Positions 45,442-54,641 of a stretch of DNA of 64,000 nt are shown here, one piece after another. The DNA comes from Pseudomonadota bacterium (lineage in GTDB: Bacteria; Pseudomonadota; Alphaproteobacteria; Rhizobiales; Rhizobiaceae): NCBI GenBank assembly GCA_020161665.1, contig JAIUPA010000018.1:1-64000 (forward strand), read 5' to 3'. The notes under the pieces are model-generated. The model worked only from the letters and a program-made list of their open reading frames with translations, had not been told where the DNA came from and searched no databases. The stretch's first letter is position 1. Every line of letters begins with the position of its first letter. Position numbers and translations under genes: made by a program.

Positions 45442-46695
45442 CTATCTCTTCAGGTTGATCAGAACGTCCATGACGTCTGCCCCGGTCTGGAACACCTTCG
45501 AGTTCGCCGTGTAGCTGCGCTGCGCCTCGATCATTTCCGTCAGTTCGGATGCGAGGTCGACGTTCGAGCTTTCCAGCGAACCGGACTCCACGACACCGAA
45601 GCCGGGCTCACCGGGGAAGCCGAAAATGGCAGCACCCGAATCGGAGGTGACGCTGTAGACGTTGCCCGTCGACATCTGGAGGTTATCCGGCGCGACGACC
45701 GTGCCGAGCGCGATTTGTGCCAGCGCTGCCGTATTGCCGCTTTCATAAACGGCGTAGACAACACCCTTGTCATCGACCGTGAGCTTTTGCAGCGAGCTTG
45801 GCGCCGAACCATCGGCCGAGACCTTGGAGAAGCTGTCCGTGTCCAGCTGCGTCGCTGCCGTCAGATCGATCATGATGCCATTCACATCAACGGTCATGTC
45901 CGTGCTGCCGCTGACGCTATCAAGACCAAAATTCGTGGTGTTGAATGTCAGGGTTCGCGTCGTGACCGGACCTGCCGAATAGGGGAAGCCGGTGCTGCTC
46001 GAAGGGTCGGCTGTCGCATTGTCAAAAATCGACAGTTCCCACGTCTGGTCGGCGGTCTTTGTGTAATAGAGGTCGTAGACCACTTTCGACCCACCGGCGT
46101 CATAGGTGGTCATCGATGTCTTCAGATTGTAATTGACCGTGGCACTTGCCGTCGTGCCCGCTGCAGATGGCAGCGTCGCAGCAGCGGGCGCGGTTGCCGT
46201 CTTATCAAGGTTCGCCGTCACCGATGCCTTGGTCGTCGGCACGGCAGTCACTTCGTAAGCCTTGATCTGGATCGGTTCCATGTCGCTGAAGGTGTTCACC
46301 GAACCGCCGATGGAGGTGCCGAGCAGCGTGAAGCCGTTGGCATTGACGAGGTAGCCGGATTCATCCAGCGCGAATGAGCCGACGCGGGTCAAATAGGAGG
46401 TTCCGGACGCATCCTGCACGGCAAAGAAGCCTTCACCGGAAATGGCAAGATCGGTCTCGGAGGTCGTGGGGGTCAAGGTCCCCTGCTGCGAGATGCTGTT
46501 GGTGACCGTCGTGGTCACGCCGCCGGAATTGTACGCGGTGCCAGCATTCGGCAGAACGAAGGTCGCGAAAGCGGTCGAAACTTTCTTGTAGGCTGTCGTG
46601 TTAGCATTGGCGATGTTGTCGCCGACCGTGCTGAGGCGGTTCGCCTGGGCATTCATGCCTGACACGGCAGTCTTCATCGTTCCGTAAATGCTCAT
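45442..46695 (-). CDS. flgE: Flagellar hook protein FlgE
   Basis: The 417-residue protein carries the axial motif MNAQANRLSTVGDNIANANT (about 15-34), a Thr/Ser-rich centre, the hook pattern FAVQDASGTSYLTRVGSFAL, and the C-terminal LASELTEMIEAQRSYTANSKVFQTGADVM. These are classical FlgE signatures. It is the first gene of the run flgE-K-L-flaF-flbT-flgD and lies downstream of its activator gene rem. Confidence 0.95.
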   Translation of the reverse strand: MSIYGTMKTAVSGMNAQANRLSTVGDNIANANTTAYKKVSTAFATFVLPNAGTAYNSGGVTTTVTNSISQQGTLTPTTSETDLAISGEGFFAVQDASGTSYLTRVGSFALDESGYLVNANGFTLLGTSIGGSVNTFSDMEPIQIKAYEVTAVPTTKASVTANLDKTATAPAAATLPSAAGTTASATVNYNLKTSMTTYDAGGSKVVYDLYYTKTADQTWELSIFDNATADPSSSTGFPYSAGPVTTRTLTFNTTNFGLDSVSGSTDMTVDVNGIMIDLTAATQLDTDSFSKVSADGSAPSSLQKLTVDDKGVVYAVYESGNTAALAQIALGTVVAPDNLQMSTGNVYSVTSDSGAAIFGFPGEPGFGVVESGSLESSNVDLASELTEMIEAQRSYTANSKVFQTGADVMDVLINLKR

Positions 46696-46940
46696 GGAGA
46701 ACCCTCGTTTTAGTCACTTGAACCAGATTAGGCCCCGGGGCTTGCGTGAAGCTGTCTGGGACAGGCTGGAAACGACCCTTCAAATCGCAAAATATGCCGG
46801 GATTCCAACCGCATCACGCACCAAGCGCGCACCGATCAGCTTTCGGCGCGCGCCTTGCACTTAACCCTCATTTTCGTGATTTCCGGCAGTGCCGGATCAG
46901 GGCGCGCCGCCTTGCGGCGACACCCCTTCACAAGGTCGTC

Positions 46941-47612
46941 TTACGACCAGTCGATGCAGTAGCCGAGGAAGCGCTTGGAATCGATCGGGTCGAAACCGAG
47001 CTTCTTGCGCAGCTTCTTGCGCAGCTTGCTGATGTGGCTTTCCACGACGTTTTCCTCGACCTCTTCGTCAAAGATGCCGTAGATGGCGCTGAAGATCTGG
47101 GCCTTCGAAACGCGACGGCCGCGGTTGGCGACCAAATATTCCAGAATGCGGCGCTCGCGGCGCGGCAGCGGGAAAACATCGCCTTCGATTTCCGGGTCAC
47201 GACCATCCGAGAAAACCCGGATTGCGCCGATGTCGGTAAACTGGGTCACGGCCTTGAGACGGCGACGGATCGCCGCTGCACGGGCCAGGATTTCACGCGG
47301 GTGGACCGGCTTGCGCACCACGTCATCGACGCCGCAGTCGAAGAGGGCAAGGGTCGTCTCCAGGGAGTGCTGATCGCTGACAGCGATCACCGGGGCCTGC
47401 GAGCGGTCGCGAATGGCTCGCGGCAGTTCGAATGCCTTGTCACCCTGACCGATGAGGAAGGCCTCAACCGCAGCAATATCCGCATCTGCCGCCGTGCTGA
47501 CCCACTCGCCGAATTCGCTCGGATCAAACCCTGTGGAGGGAATGCCTTCGCGCCCAAACAGGGATGCATATCCGTCTTTTACAAGCTCACGCTCATCAAC
47601 CACTACGATCAT
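46941..47612 (-). CDS. rem: Flagellar transcriptional activator Rem (FtcR-like, OmpR/PhoB-type)
   Basis: The 223-residue regulator has a receiver-like N-terminal half and a PhoB-type winged helix (about 120-220: [40 protein letters not shown]). The usual phospho-acceptor aspartate is not seen: the expected strand reads [13 protein letters not shown]. The distal Lys of the receiver is kept ([11 protein letters not shown]). This fits Rem of S. meliloti and FtcR of Brucella, orphan activators of late flagellar and motility genes. Two perfect CtrA boxes lie upstream, so it is probably a CtrA-controlled switch. Confidence 0.9.
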   Translation of the reverse strand: MIVVVDERELVKDGYASLFGREGIPSTGFDPSEFGEWVSTAADADIAAVEAFLIGQGDKAFELPRAIRDRSQAPVIAVSDQHSLETTLALFDCGVDDVVRKPVHPREILARAAAIRRRLKAVTQFTDIGAIRVFSDGRDPEIEGDVFPLPRRERRILEYLVANRGRRVSKAQIFSAIYGIFDEEVEENVVESHISKLRKKLRKKLGFDPIDSKRFLGYCIDWS

Positions 47613-47703
47613 TCGTCCGCCTCCGAATCAGTGTGGTGCCTCGATGCACTATGGGTACGAATCGGAGGAATCACGAACAACTAGAGGAATTGATTGGGCG
47701 TAA

Positions 47704-47722
47704 TTAATAGTTGATTAACCAT
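47704..47722 (-). promoter_or_regulatory. CtrA box upstream of rem
   Basis: TTAATAGTTGATTAACCAT combines a perfect TTAA-N7-TTAA with the extended TTAACCAT half-site favoured in alphaproteobacteria. It lies about 90 bases before the rem start, a position suited to activation. Confidence 0.7.
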
Positions 47723-47789
47723 AATGGTCTGATTTGGCCTAGATTTAGTAGGCCACTTTGATTTTCAACACTATTTTTTAGTGGAAAAG

Positions 47790-47804
47790 TTAACGACGAA
47801 TTAA
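47790..47804. promoter_or_regulatory. Second CtrA box between the transglycosylase gene and rem
   Basis: TTAACGACGAATTAA is a second perfect TTAA-N7-TTAA, 86 bases from the first, in the AT-rich 283-base gap before rem. Two full sites suggest cooperative binding or an upstream activating array. Confidence 0.6.
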
Positions 47805-47895
47805 CATCACACTTGTTTGCCTGTCGTCGCCACAATGATGCCCAAGTCGCTGCGACATACCGCAGGCGCCCCAAAAATCAACCTTTGATTGCTGA

Positions 47896-48468
47896 TCATC
47901 CACAAAAACGCGAGGCGGCAGGGGTCCACTTCCCGTATCCGGAAGCCACCAGATTGCTGATCACACGGCAGACATACTGCTTCTGCGCGGGGTCATTGTC
48001 CGGTCCTGCGTGGTATCTCGCCACCGCCATCGTCCAGGTTTCATGCCTGTCGTGCAGCGCTTTGAGGAAGCGTGCGGCGTATTCGACATTGCTGCGCGGA
48101 TCAAACATCGCGTCGAGGGAGGCGAATTCACCACCGTGATAGTGGTGATTGATCTGCATGCAACCGATATCAATGAGCTTGGCACCACCGCTTTTGGCAA
48201 TGGTAAAACGCTGCAGCGCCTCGCCCTGACTGGTGGCAAAGTAGGTCTTCCCTTCAATGTTGAGCGCAAACGGGCTCAACGAACCCTTGCGCCCGGTTTC
48301 CGTCAGGCCCACCGAATAGAGGATGCCTTCGGGGATTCCATATTTGCGGGCGGCGGCCTCGATTTCCCGTTCGCAGGCCCCGCCCGAAGCTTTGACCTCA
48401 GAGATAGACGTGGCCAGGACGAGCGCCACCGGAAGTGCGAACCGCAGCATCTGCCGTATCAACATCAT
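47896..48468 (-). CDS. Lytic transglycosylase of the flagellar cluster (SltF-like)
   Basis: The 190-residue protein has a signal peptide (MLRFALPVALVLATSISEVKA) and an SLT domain: GIPEGILYSVGLTETGRKGS (catalytic Glu in the LTETG motif) and LIDIGCMQINHHYHG, plus YAARFLKALHDRHETWTMAVARYHAG. I start at ATG 48468, which has GGGAGGAA three bases before it; the longer frame lies within fliK. It overlaps the end of fliK by 71 bases. It most likely opens peptidoglycan for the rod, complementing the FlgJ-like protein that lacks a muramidase domain. Confidence 0.85.
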   Translation of the reverse strand: MMLIRQMLRFALPVALVLATSISEVKASGGACEREIEAAARKYGIPEGILYSVGLTETGRKGSLSPFALNIEGKTYFATSQGEALQRFTIAKSGGAKLIDIGCMQINHHYHGGEFASLDAMFDPRSNVEYAARFLKALHDRHETWTMAVARYHAGPDNDPAQKQYVCRVISNLVASGYGKWTPAASRFCG

Positions 48469-49972
48469 CGGTTCCTCCCGCCATTGCCATATCGTCCACC
48501 GAGAAGGAGCGCTCCGATCCCTGACGGTTCCCCCGTTCACCGTTGCGCTGCCCCTCGCCGGCCATTTGCTGGGCGTTCTGTTGCGAAAACTGGCTGTTGC
48601 CATCATTGCCCGCCTGCGACTGGGCCGACGACGGGGCCATGCCAACCGTGACCTGATCCACACTGAAGCCCTGCGAGCGAAGCGCATCCAGCATGGAGGA
48701 GGCATCCTCCTTCAATTCGCGGTATGCTGCGGCGTTGTGCACGGTCAGGTGCACGCTCAGTTCCTCGCCGGACAGGCGCAACATCGCCGTCACGGTTCCG
48801 AGCGATTGCGGAGTCATTTGCAGTTTCAGTGTGTTGACCACCTGGCCGGTGCTCGACACCTGCGCCTCATTGGCCAGCCGCGAACCGGGCTGCATGGCAA
48901 CCGACCAATCGCCGTCCCCCACCAGCGCGGATGTCAGGGAGGCGGAATTGGATGGCGTATCGAACCCGAGATAGCGGCGGCTTTCGAGAACATTCACCGT
49001 TTCCACCTTGCCCTGCCCCGGCAGACGCGCTTCCGTCTCGGTGCGTCCATCGGCATCGGTCGAAATCTTCAGATCCACCGACTGCCCGCGACCTTCACCG
49101 CGTTGCAGACGGAAGGTTCGATCCGGTGTTTCGGTCGGGTTGGCTTCGACGGCATCAGCGCCATCTGTAAAACCCGTGTCGTCGTCGAAGGCATGGCTTG
49201 CCGTCCTGGCCGCACCCGCGCCATCCGTTGCGCCCATCCGCGGTGCGTCGCGGGTGTCGCGTCCTTCCCCGCCATCACGCGCTTTCGGCGCCATGGTGCC
49301 GGAGGCTGCCAGAATGCCCAGAACGTCTCCCAAAGACGGATCAGCCGCCACGGTCCCCTGCTCGGCCTGCGCCGTGGCATCGGTGGCCGCGCCATCGGCA
49401 TCCACCGTGGTCGTTGCGTTTGCGAGCTCTGCGCGTTTCGTCGCGAACTCCTTGGCCACGGCCTTCGTGGATGTCACCGGCGCATCGGTTGCGGTCTTGT
49501 CACCGGCTTCGGCATTGACCGTCTTTTTTGACCCCAGCGCGACGTCGAGCCCTGCCCGCCTGGCCGTCTTCGCGTCCGCTAACTTCACGTCAGCAGTACG
49601 AGCGCCATCGGCCAGTGTCTCGGCGTTTGCCTGTTCTGCACCATTGGCAGTGGCGGAAGGGGTGGCGGTTTCACGGGTCAGGCGCAGGGTCCGGGCGGCA
49701 AGCTTGCGGGCTGCGGCCTCCACCGCCGTGGTGGCGCTGGACGTTTCTTCGTCGGCCACGGCATCGGCTTGTGCCGTCTGCATCGTGTCGGCTTCAGCCT
49801 GATCGTCCGCCTTTTGATGGACCGATTCCGATTGGTTGCGGCGGCCGTTAACATCCTTCAACTCGCGCGAAAAGCCGCCCTTGTCGCTGGCCGATGCGCT
49901 ATCCTTGCGCCCCTTGGCAGATGCCGCCGGATCGGGCGTATCCTTCACCAGCATGTTGACGGCATTCATCAT
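48398..49972 (-). CDS. fliK: Flagellar hook-length control protein FliK (formerly MotD in rhizobia)
   Basis: The 524-residue protein is mostly low-complexity, rich in Ala, Asp and Thr. Only the C-terminal part is ordered: LKLQMTPQSLGTVTAMLRLS, LSVHLTVHNAAAYRELKEDA and LDALRSQGFSVDQVTVGMAP, which is the Flg_hook domain of FliK. FliK is exported and measures hook length before the switch to filament export. It overlaps motC by four bases upstream and the transglycosylase gene by 71 bases downstream. Confidence 0.88.
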   Translation of the reverse strand: MMNAVNMLVKDTPDPAASAKGRKDSASASDKGGFSRELKDVNGRRNQSESVHQKADDQAEADTMQTAQADAVADEETSSATTAVEAAARKLAARTLRLTRETATPSATANGAEQANAETLADGARTADVKLADAKTARRAGLDVALGSKKTVNAEAGDKTATDAPVTSTKAVAKEFATKRAELANATTTVDADGAATDATAQAEQGTVAADPSLGDVLGILAASGTMAPKARDGGEGRDTRDAPRMGATDGAGAARTASHAFDDDTGFTDGADAVEANPTETPDRTFRLQRGEGRGQSVDLKISTDADGRTETEARLPGQGKVETVNVLESRRYLGFDTPSNSASLTSALVGDGDWSVAMQPGSRLANEAQVSSTGQVVNTLKLQMTPQSLGTVTAMLRLSGEELSVHLTVHNAAAYRELKEDASSMLDALRSQGFSVDQVTVGMAPSSAQSQAGNDGNSQFSQQNAQQMAGEGQRNGERGNRQGSERSFSVDDMAMAGGTDDVDTADAAVRTSGGARPGHVYL

Positions 49973-51228
49973 TGCGAATTGTCTTCCTTGTTCAGAAGGT
50001 CATCAATGGCGCTCAGCCGGGCACGGCCGCGATCCACGATGTCGCGATGGGAGGTGTCATCTTCCAGCTTCGGCGTTGCACGATGGACCGCTCGTTGCGC
50101 GGCCTCTGCCTCGTCGGAAGATTCGGCCTTGTTCTCGTCAGCATTACTGCCGCCCTCTGCTTGCGTGAGGCTGGCGGGGTCCGGCAACTTGATAATTTCT
50201 TCGGCGATGGTGCGCGCTGCGTCTCGCAGGGCGCGATCACGCGCCGAAAGTTTTTCGTCGGGGATTTCCCCCAGCGCCTTGACGGCATCCGTCACCCCGG
50301 CACTCGGAATATCGGCGAGATTGCCATAGAGATTGCCAAGCGATTCCAGACCGTCCGGCACTTCGGGGGCCAATGCATCGGCACGCGATGCCGCAAGACG
50401 GGCAAGGTCCTGCCGCCCTTCCAGCGCCGCACGGCGGGCGACACGCAGGTAAATTTCGCGGGCTCGAACCGGGTCCATGTAAGCCATGGTGTTTTCCAGC
50501 TCGTGATCATCAATCTCGCTGTAATGCTCGACGATGATCTGGACGAACAGGTTCACAAACTGGCTGGCATAGGGCGAATGGAGAAAGCGGCGGGCGTAGC
50601 GCTCGGACAGATTGAAGGCGCGCACCACCTGGTCATCATCAAGCGCAATCGAAATGGCGCGGCGAAGGGCCGCCTCCTCGACAATCGTTCCCGGTGCAAG
50701 AAGGCGCGCCATATCGAAGAATTCGAGCGCGCGCTTGGCGTCATAGGCCAGCGCGAGATTGCCGCCGACAAGCGCCAGATAAGGACCGATGCGGGTGTCG
50801 CGATATTCCGGCACCATGTCGGTCAATCCCTTGGAGACAACCGAGCCCTGACCATTGAAGTATTTGCGCAAGACATCCACGACGCGCGTATCGAAGTTGC
50901 CTTCCACGTCGCGGGCAATCAGGTATTCGAGCGTTGCCGGGTTGCCGCCGCTCATGGCGTAGATCAGGGCGGCATCGACATTGCGCGGATCGGCAAAGAC
51001 CGCCGGTTTGGCGGCGCGCAGGCGCTTGTCGATGGTTTCCAGCATGAAGCGCTGCATCTCACCCGCCGAGTGATCCCCCTGCGCAACCGAATCCTGCACA
51101 TATTGAAGTGAACGCAACATCTTGTAGGGGGGCAGGTCATCGCTGCTTTCGGCGCGCAGGGCCGTTGCGGCAAGGCCGCTGGCCAGTATGCCGAACGTGA
51201 GAATGAGCCGTCGCACCATTGCGGTCAT
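49969..51228 (-). CDS. motC: Periplasmic motility protein MotC
   Basis: The 419-residue protein has a signal peptide (RRLILTFGILASGLAATALRA) and a helical body with TPR/Sel1-like character (e.g. YLALVGGNLALAYDAKRALE). The tail is rich in Glu, Asp and Ala. It corresponds to MotC of Sinorhizobium and Agrobacterium, a periplasmic partner of MotB that is specific to rhizobia. It lies five bases after motB and overlaps fliK by four bases. Confidence 0.88.
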   Translation of the reverse strand: MTAMVRRLILTFGILASGLAATALRAESSDDLPPYKMLRSLQYVQDSVAQGDHSAGEMQRFMLETIDKRLRAAKPAVFADPRNVDAALIYAMSGGNPATLEYLIARDVEGNFDTRVVDVLRKYFNGQGSVVSKGLTDMVPEYRDTRIGPYLALVGGNLALAYDAKRALEFFDMARLLAPGTIVEEAALRRAISIALDDDQVVRAFNLSERYARRFLHSPYASQFVNLFVQIIVEHYSEIDDHELENTMAYMDPVRAREIYLRVARRAALEGRQDLARLAASRADALAPEVPDGLESLGNLYGNLADIPSAGVTDAVKALGEIPDEKLSARDRALRDAARTIAEEIIKLPDPASLTQAEGGSNADENKAESSDEAEAAQRAVHRATPKLEDDTSHRDIVDRGRARLSAIDDLLNKEDNSQ

Positions 51229-51233
51229 TGCCG

Positions 51234-52511
51234 TCAGCCGTCATCCTCAATCAGGATCTCGATACGCCGGTTGGCGGGTGACAAGGGATCTTCCGGCACT
51301 TTAAGGTTCCGGTCCGCCAAACCGGAAACCTGCTTGATCCGGTTTTCATCCAGCCCGCCACGTACCAGCATGTAATAGGCCGCGTGGGCACGGGTCATGG
51401 ACAGGTTCCAGTTATCGCCAGCCTTCTCGTTGGCGAAGGGGCGGGCATCCGTATGGCCACGAATGACGACGGACCCTTTGCGTTCTTTCAAGACCGCGCC
51501 GATCTTTTCCATGGCCAGAACCATATCCTTGTTCGGAACCGCCGAGCCGACGTTGAACATGGATTCGGACGTCTGGTCGGACAGGGAAACCAACAGGCCG
51601 CCTTCCGCCGGTGTCACCACCAGACCTTCGGCGAGCTTTCCGGCCAGACCACCGCCAAGCTCCTTCTGGATCTCTTCTTTCAGCTTATCCGCAGCATCCG
51701 CCTGCTTTTCTTCCAAGGCCTTCTGCTTCTTGTCGTCGGCCTTGCCCGCCGCCTCGCTCACCGGGTCGGCCTTGGCCACTTCCAGGGGCTTGCCCTTCGG
51801 CGGCTCTTTCGATGTTTCCTTGGCGGTGGTCGGCGTTTTGCCTGCCCCGGCATCATCCGAAACCGGCAGGGACGTGTCTTCAACCTTGGCGGTGTTGTGG
51901 CCGCGCGCTGCCGCCTGCACCTGCTTGCTCCAGAAATCCGGATCGAACGGGTCGCGATAGGCCTCGCCACCGGAAGCCCCGGTCGACGGGCCGGAATTGG
52001 CCGCGCCGCCCTCACCCTTGGTGCTGACATTGGCCTGCTGACCCACTTCCTGGGCGATTTCCGCCAGAACGGCATAGGGATTTTCGAAAAGCTCGGCGTC
52101 GGAATAGTTGGTCTTGGTGCCGTCCGAGGCCGTGATGTCCTCGCCGGTCGCAGCCGCATCGCTGGCCGAAATGCCAGCCGCCTGACCGTCCTCGTCGTTC
52201 TTTTCCTTGGTCTTCGACTTCTGCTCCGCCTCTTCGCCGGACGATTCCTTGGAAGGCTTCTTCAGCCCTTTCGACGCGGGCGTCGTATCGGTCAGCTTGA
52301 TCGGGTTGAAATAGCTGGCAACAGCGGCCTTCGTCTCTTCGTTGGAGGCGTTGACCAGCCACATCACGAGGAAGAAGGCCATCATGGCGGTCATGAAGTC
52401 GGCAAACGCGATCTTCCACGCACCGCCATGCGCACCGTCATGACCGCCCTTGTGGCGCTTGACGATGATGATCTCGTTCTTGCCGTGGTGGTGGTTTTCG
52501 CTTTCGCTCAT
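51234..52511 (-). CDS. motB: Flagellar motor stator protein MotB
   Basis: The 425-residue protein starts with a His-rich head and one membrane helix FADFMTAMMAFFLVMWLVNA containing the conserved proton-binding Asp (residue 38). A long charged linker (about 80-280) precedes the C-terminal OmpA-like peptidoglycan-binding domain with VVIRGHTDARPF, NLSMTRAHAAYYML and PANRRIEILI. The linker is longer than in enteric MotB, as in other rhizobia. motA is not in the window. Confidence 0.95.
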   Translation of the reverse strand: MSESENHHHGKNEIIIVKRHKGGHDGAHGGAWKIAFADFMTAMMAFFLVMWLVNASNEETKAAVASYFNPIKLTDTTPASKGLKKPSKESSGEEAEQKSKTKEKNDEDGQAAGISASDAAATGEDITASDGTKTNYSDAELFENPYAVLAEIAQEVGQQANVSTKGEGGAANSGPSTGASGGEAYRDPFDPDFWSKQVQAAARGHNTAKVEDTSLPVSDDAGAGKTPTTAKETSKEPPKGKPLEVAKADPVSEAAGKADDKKQKALEEKQADAADKLKEEIQKELGGGLAGKLAEGLVVTPAEGGLLVSLSDQTSESMFNVGSAVPNKDMVLAMEKIGAVLKERKGSVVIRGHTDARPFANEKAGDNWNLSMTRAHAAYYMLVRGGLDENRIKQVSGLADRNLKVPEDPLSPANRRIEILIEDDG

Positions 52512-53140
52512 GCCATCACCCTTTCAAGCTCGGACGCAAAAGCGCTCAACCGTGTCACCAGCACTGACGATCCCGCTTCCACGGTCAAATCCATATCCTC
52601 GCCCGTTTCGAACTCGACAAGCTTTGCCTTGTCTTCGCCAAGGGCTGCCGCCAATTGCCGACAGGCTTCCTCCGGCCCTTTGACCTTTGCGCGGGCAACC
52701 CCGCCCTCCTCGATCGTTGCGCGCAGCATGGCCGCCAGATCAACGATGGCGCGCCGGGCGACGGCCTCACCCATCAGCGGGGCAATGGCTTTTGCCGTGG
52801 CGGCTGCCACCTCCTGCGCAACGTTTTGCGCCATTTCGGCAAGACGAGCGGCCATCAACGCCGCCATCTCACCCTCGAAATGCGCCTTCAACGCCTGTAA
52901 TTCCGCGGCATGGCGCGCCTGTTCCTGCGCCAAATCCTCGGCATGGGCAGCTTGCGCTTCGCGCAAGGCCTCTTCACGTCCCTCGGCATGGGCGGCTTCG
53001 CGCACCGCCTCGGCATCCACCGTCGGCTCAACCTCAGCGAAAGAGGGAAAGTCGAACATCGCGTCATCCATGGCCTCGGTCACGGCCGGAAGCTTTGGCG
53101 CGCTGAAATCCTTCAGATAGCGGGCAATCATCGCGCTCAC
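52508..53140 (-). CDS. FliH-like protein (export ATPase regulator candidate)
   Basis: The 210-residue protein has a conserved-looking acidic head, a long Ala/Glu-rich coiled coil with repeated EAxxAxxE-type spacing (about 40-110) and a compact C-terminal part. These are the features of FliH, which holds the export ATPase FliI inactive. Start is GTG at 53140, supported by GGAGG six bases upstream. It overlaps motB by four bases. FliH sequences diverge strongly, so this is a structural call. Confidence 0.6.
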   Translation of the reverse strand: MSAMIARYLKDFSAPKLPAVTEAMDDAMFDFPSFAEVEPTVDAEAVREAAHAEGREEALREAQAAHAEDLAQEQARHAAELQALKAHFEGEMAALMAARLAEMAQNVAQEVAAATAKAIAPLMGEAVARRAIVDLAAMLRATIEEGGVARAKVKGPEEACRQLAAALGEDKAKLVEFETGEDMDLTVEAGSSVLVTRLSAFASELERVMA

Positions 53141-53336
53141 GCGTCACCTCCATCGGCGCGCATGGCGACAAGAATGCCCTCAGGGTCGGGCGTTTGGGTG
53201 ACCGGAATTTCCGCCACAAGGCTCCCCGCAGTTCAAGACACACAACGACGGCATACATGCCGCCGTCAGCAGACCAGAGGAAAACTAGGGCGTCAAACTT
53301 GTGCGAGGATGATGCGCGGGCAAGGTGAACGGTTTC

Positions 53337-54305
53337 TCAACCGAAGAGGACCGCCAGCTTCTTAGAATTGGCGTTGGCAAGTGCGACGTTTTCGGCGGCC
53401 AGCGACTGCTGGGTCTTGGCGGCCGTCAGGCGAACGCCAGCCTCTTCCATGTTCACGTCGACGAAGCGGCCGATGCTCTTGTCGAGGGATTCCGAAATGG
53501 CCGTCACATATTCACGGTTGGTCGAGACGCGATTGACCATATCGCCGAGACGGGCCGTCAGCTTGTTCACGTTGCTCATCAACTGATCCACAACCGACAT
53601 CATGTCCTTCAATTCCTGATCCGTCGTGGAAACGGAAATAGCGATTTCCGATCCGCTGGCAGCCGTAATGCTTCCCGAATCCAGAAGGTAGTAATTGCGT
53701 GCCGTGGCCGTGCCGTCGGGGTTGGAAATGTTGGCGTCGACAGGACCCGTCAGAAGACCACGGTTTGCATCATAGTGATCGATCAACACGGTTTCAGACT
53801 GCGGTACGCCCTGCGTTGCCAGCGCCACGTTGCCGTTGCTGGAACGCTGAAAGCCAGACACGATGCTGTTGGTGCCGGAAATATCCGCATTGGAATTGGT
53901 CAGCCAGTTCGAACCGCCAAAGCTCGCCGAACTGACGGCCTGCTTGATCGAGCTTTTATAGCCCTCGATCGTCGTTGCGAGCTGATTGCGATCCACGCCG
54001 TCTTCAAAGGCGTTGACGAGCGTGGCGCGCAGCTTGCTCAGCTGTTCATAGACGGTATTGGCGCTGTTGTAGGCCGTATCGACGGTCGATTCGCTTAAGT
54101 TCAGCGCATCCCCCACGCTGGTCATGATGCTCATGTCCGAGCGCAGCGATGTGGCAATCGACCAATAGCTCGAATTGTCCTTGGCGCTTTCAACGCGCAG
54201 GCCGCTGGATGCCTGCAACTGCGCTTTCTGCAATTCGTTGTTGGAAAAGAGCAGCGTCTGCAGACTGCCGCTCACAGCATTGGTCATCATCACATCATAA
54301 GCCAT
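53337..54305 (-). CDS. Flagellin, divergent fourth copy
   Basis: At 322 residues this is longer than the other three flagellins. It shares the D0/D1 ends (LQTLLFSNNELQKAQLQASS, NSSYWSIATSLRSDMSIMTS and the C-terminal AAKTQQSLAAENVALANANS) but its start MAYDVMMTNAVSGS and central part differ. It lies last in the flagellin row, the place of flaC in S. meliloti. It lacks the leader motif seen before the other copies and has a 336-base upstream region of its own. A specialised filament part or minor flagellin is likely. Confidence 0.85.
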   Translation of the reverse strand: MAYDVMMTNAVSGSLQTLLFSNNELQKAQLQASSGLRVESAKDNSSYWSIATSLRSDMSIMTSVGDALNLSESTVDTAYNSANTVYEQLSKLRATLVNAFEDGVDRNQLATTIEGYKSSIKQAVSSASFGGSNWLTNSNADISGTNSIVSGFQRSSNGNVALATQGVPQSETVLIDHYDANRGLLTGPVDANISNPDGTATARNYYLLDSGSITAASGSEIAISVSTTDQELKDMMSVVDQLMSNVNKLTARLGDMVNRVSTNREYVTAISESLDKSIGRFVDVNMEEAGVRLTAAKTQQSLAAENVALANANSKKLAVLFG

Positions 54306-54641
54306 CGAGCCACTTCCTGTGTTGGCATATCAACGTCCGCCGCATCGCCACGCGCGCTCCATGGAGCACGCGCAAGACCGTTCTTCTCATGCACGAGACG
54401 AAAACATGCCGGGCAATCCGGTGGCGGCATTGCGGCTTCATGCCGGGACCCGAAATGGGCCGCCGCTCAAAATGTCCTTCACGGACTTTGACAAGGTTAA
54501 TGAAAACATAAGATTCTGGCAAGAGTCGCCGTGCAAAGCGTCCAGACCAAAGGGTGCCGCCATAACGCAAAAAACCGCAGCCCTTTGAGAGGCTGCGGTC
54601 TTTGCTGCGATTGGGGCTTCGCAGAGCTGTTACGCCGGTGA
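54306..54641. other. Intergenic region upstream of the divergent flagellin
   Basis: The region contains a 12-bp perfect palindrome GCTCCATGGAGC (54356-54367) about 50 bases before the flagellin start, and at its far end the terminator of the next flagellin. No gene is supported. The palindrome lies where a promoter-proximal operator or leader hairpin would be. Confidence 0.45.
54568..54599 (-). terminator. Terminator of the third flagellin gene
   Basis: The 9-bp stem ACCGCAGCC/GGCTGCGGT (54574-54582 with 54591-54599) with an 8-base loop is followed, reading leftward, by six T. It lies 42 bases after the flagellin stop. Confidence 0.85.

Noticed and set aside
42975..45458. Open frame of 827 codons opposite flgL and flgK
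   Set aside because: Long antisense frames are common in GC-rich DNA. The leftward frames are bona fide flagellar proteins, and this one has no recognisable motif.
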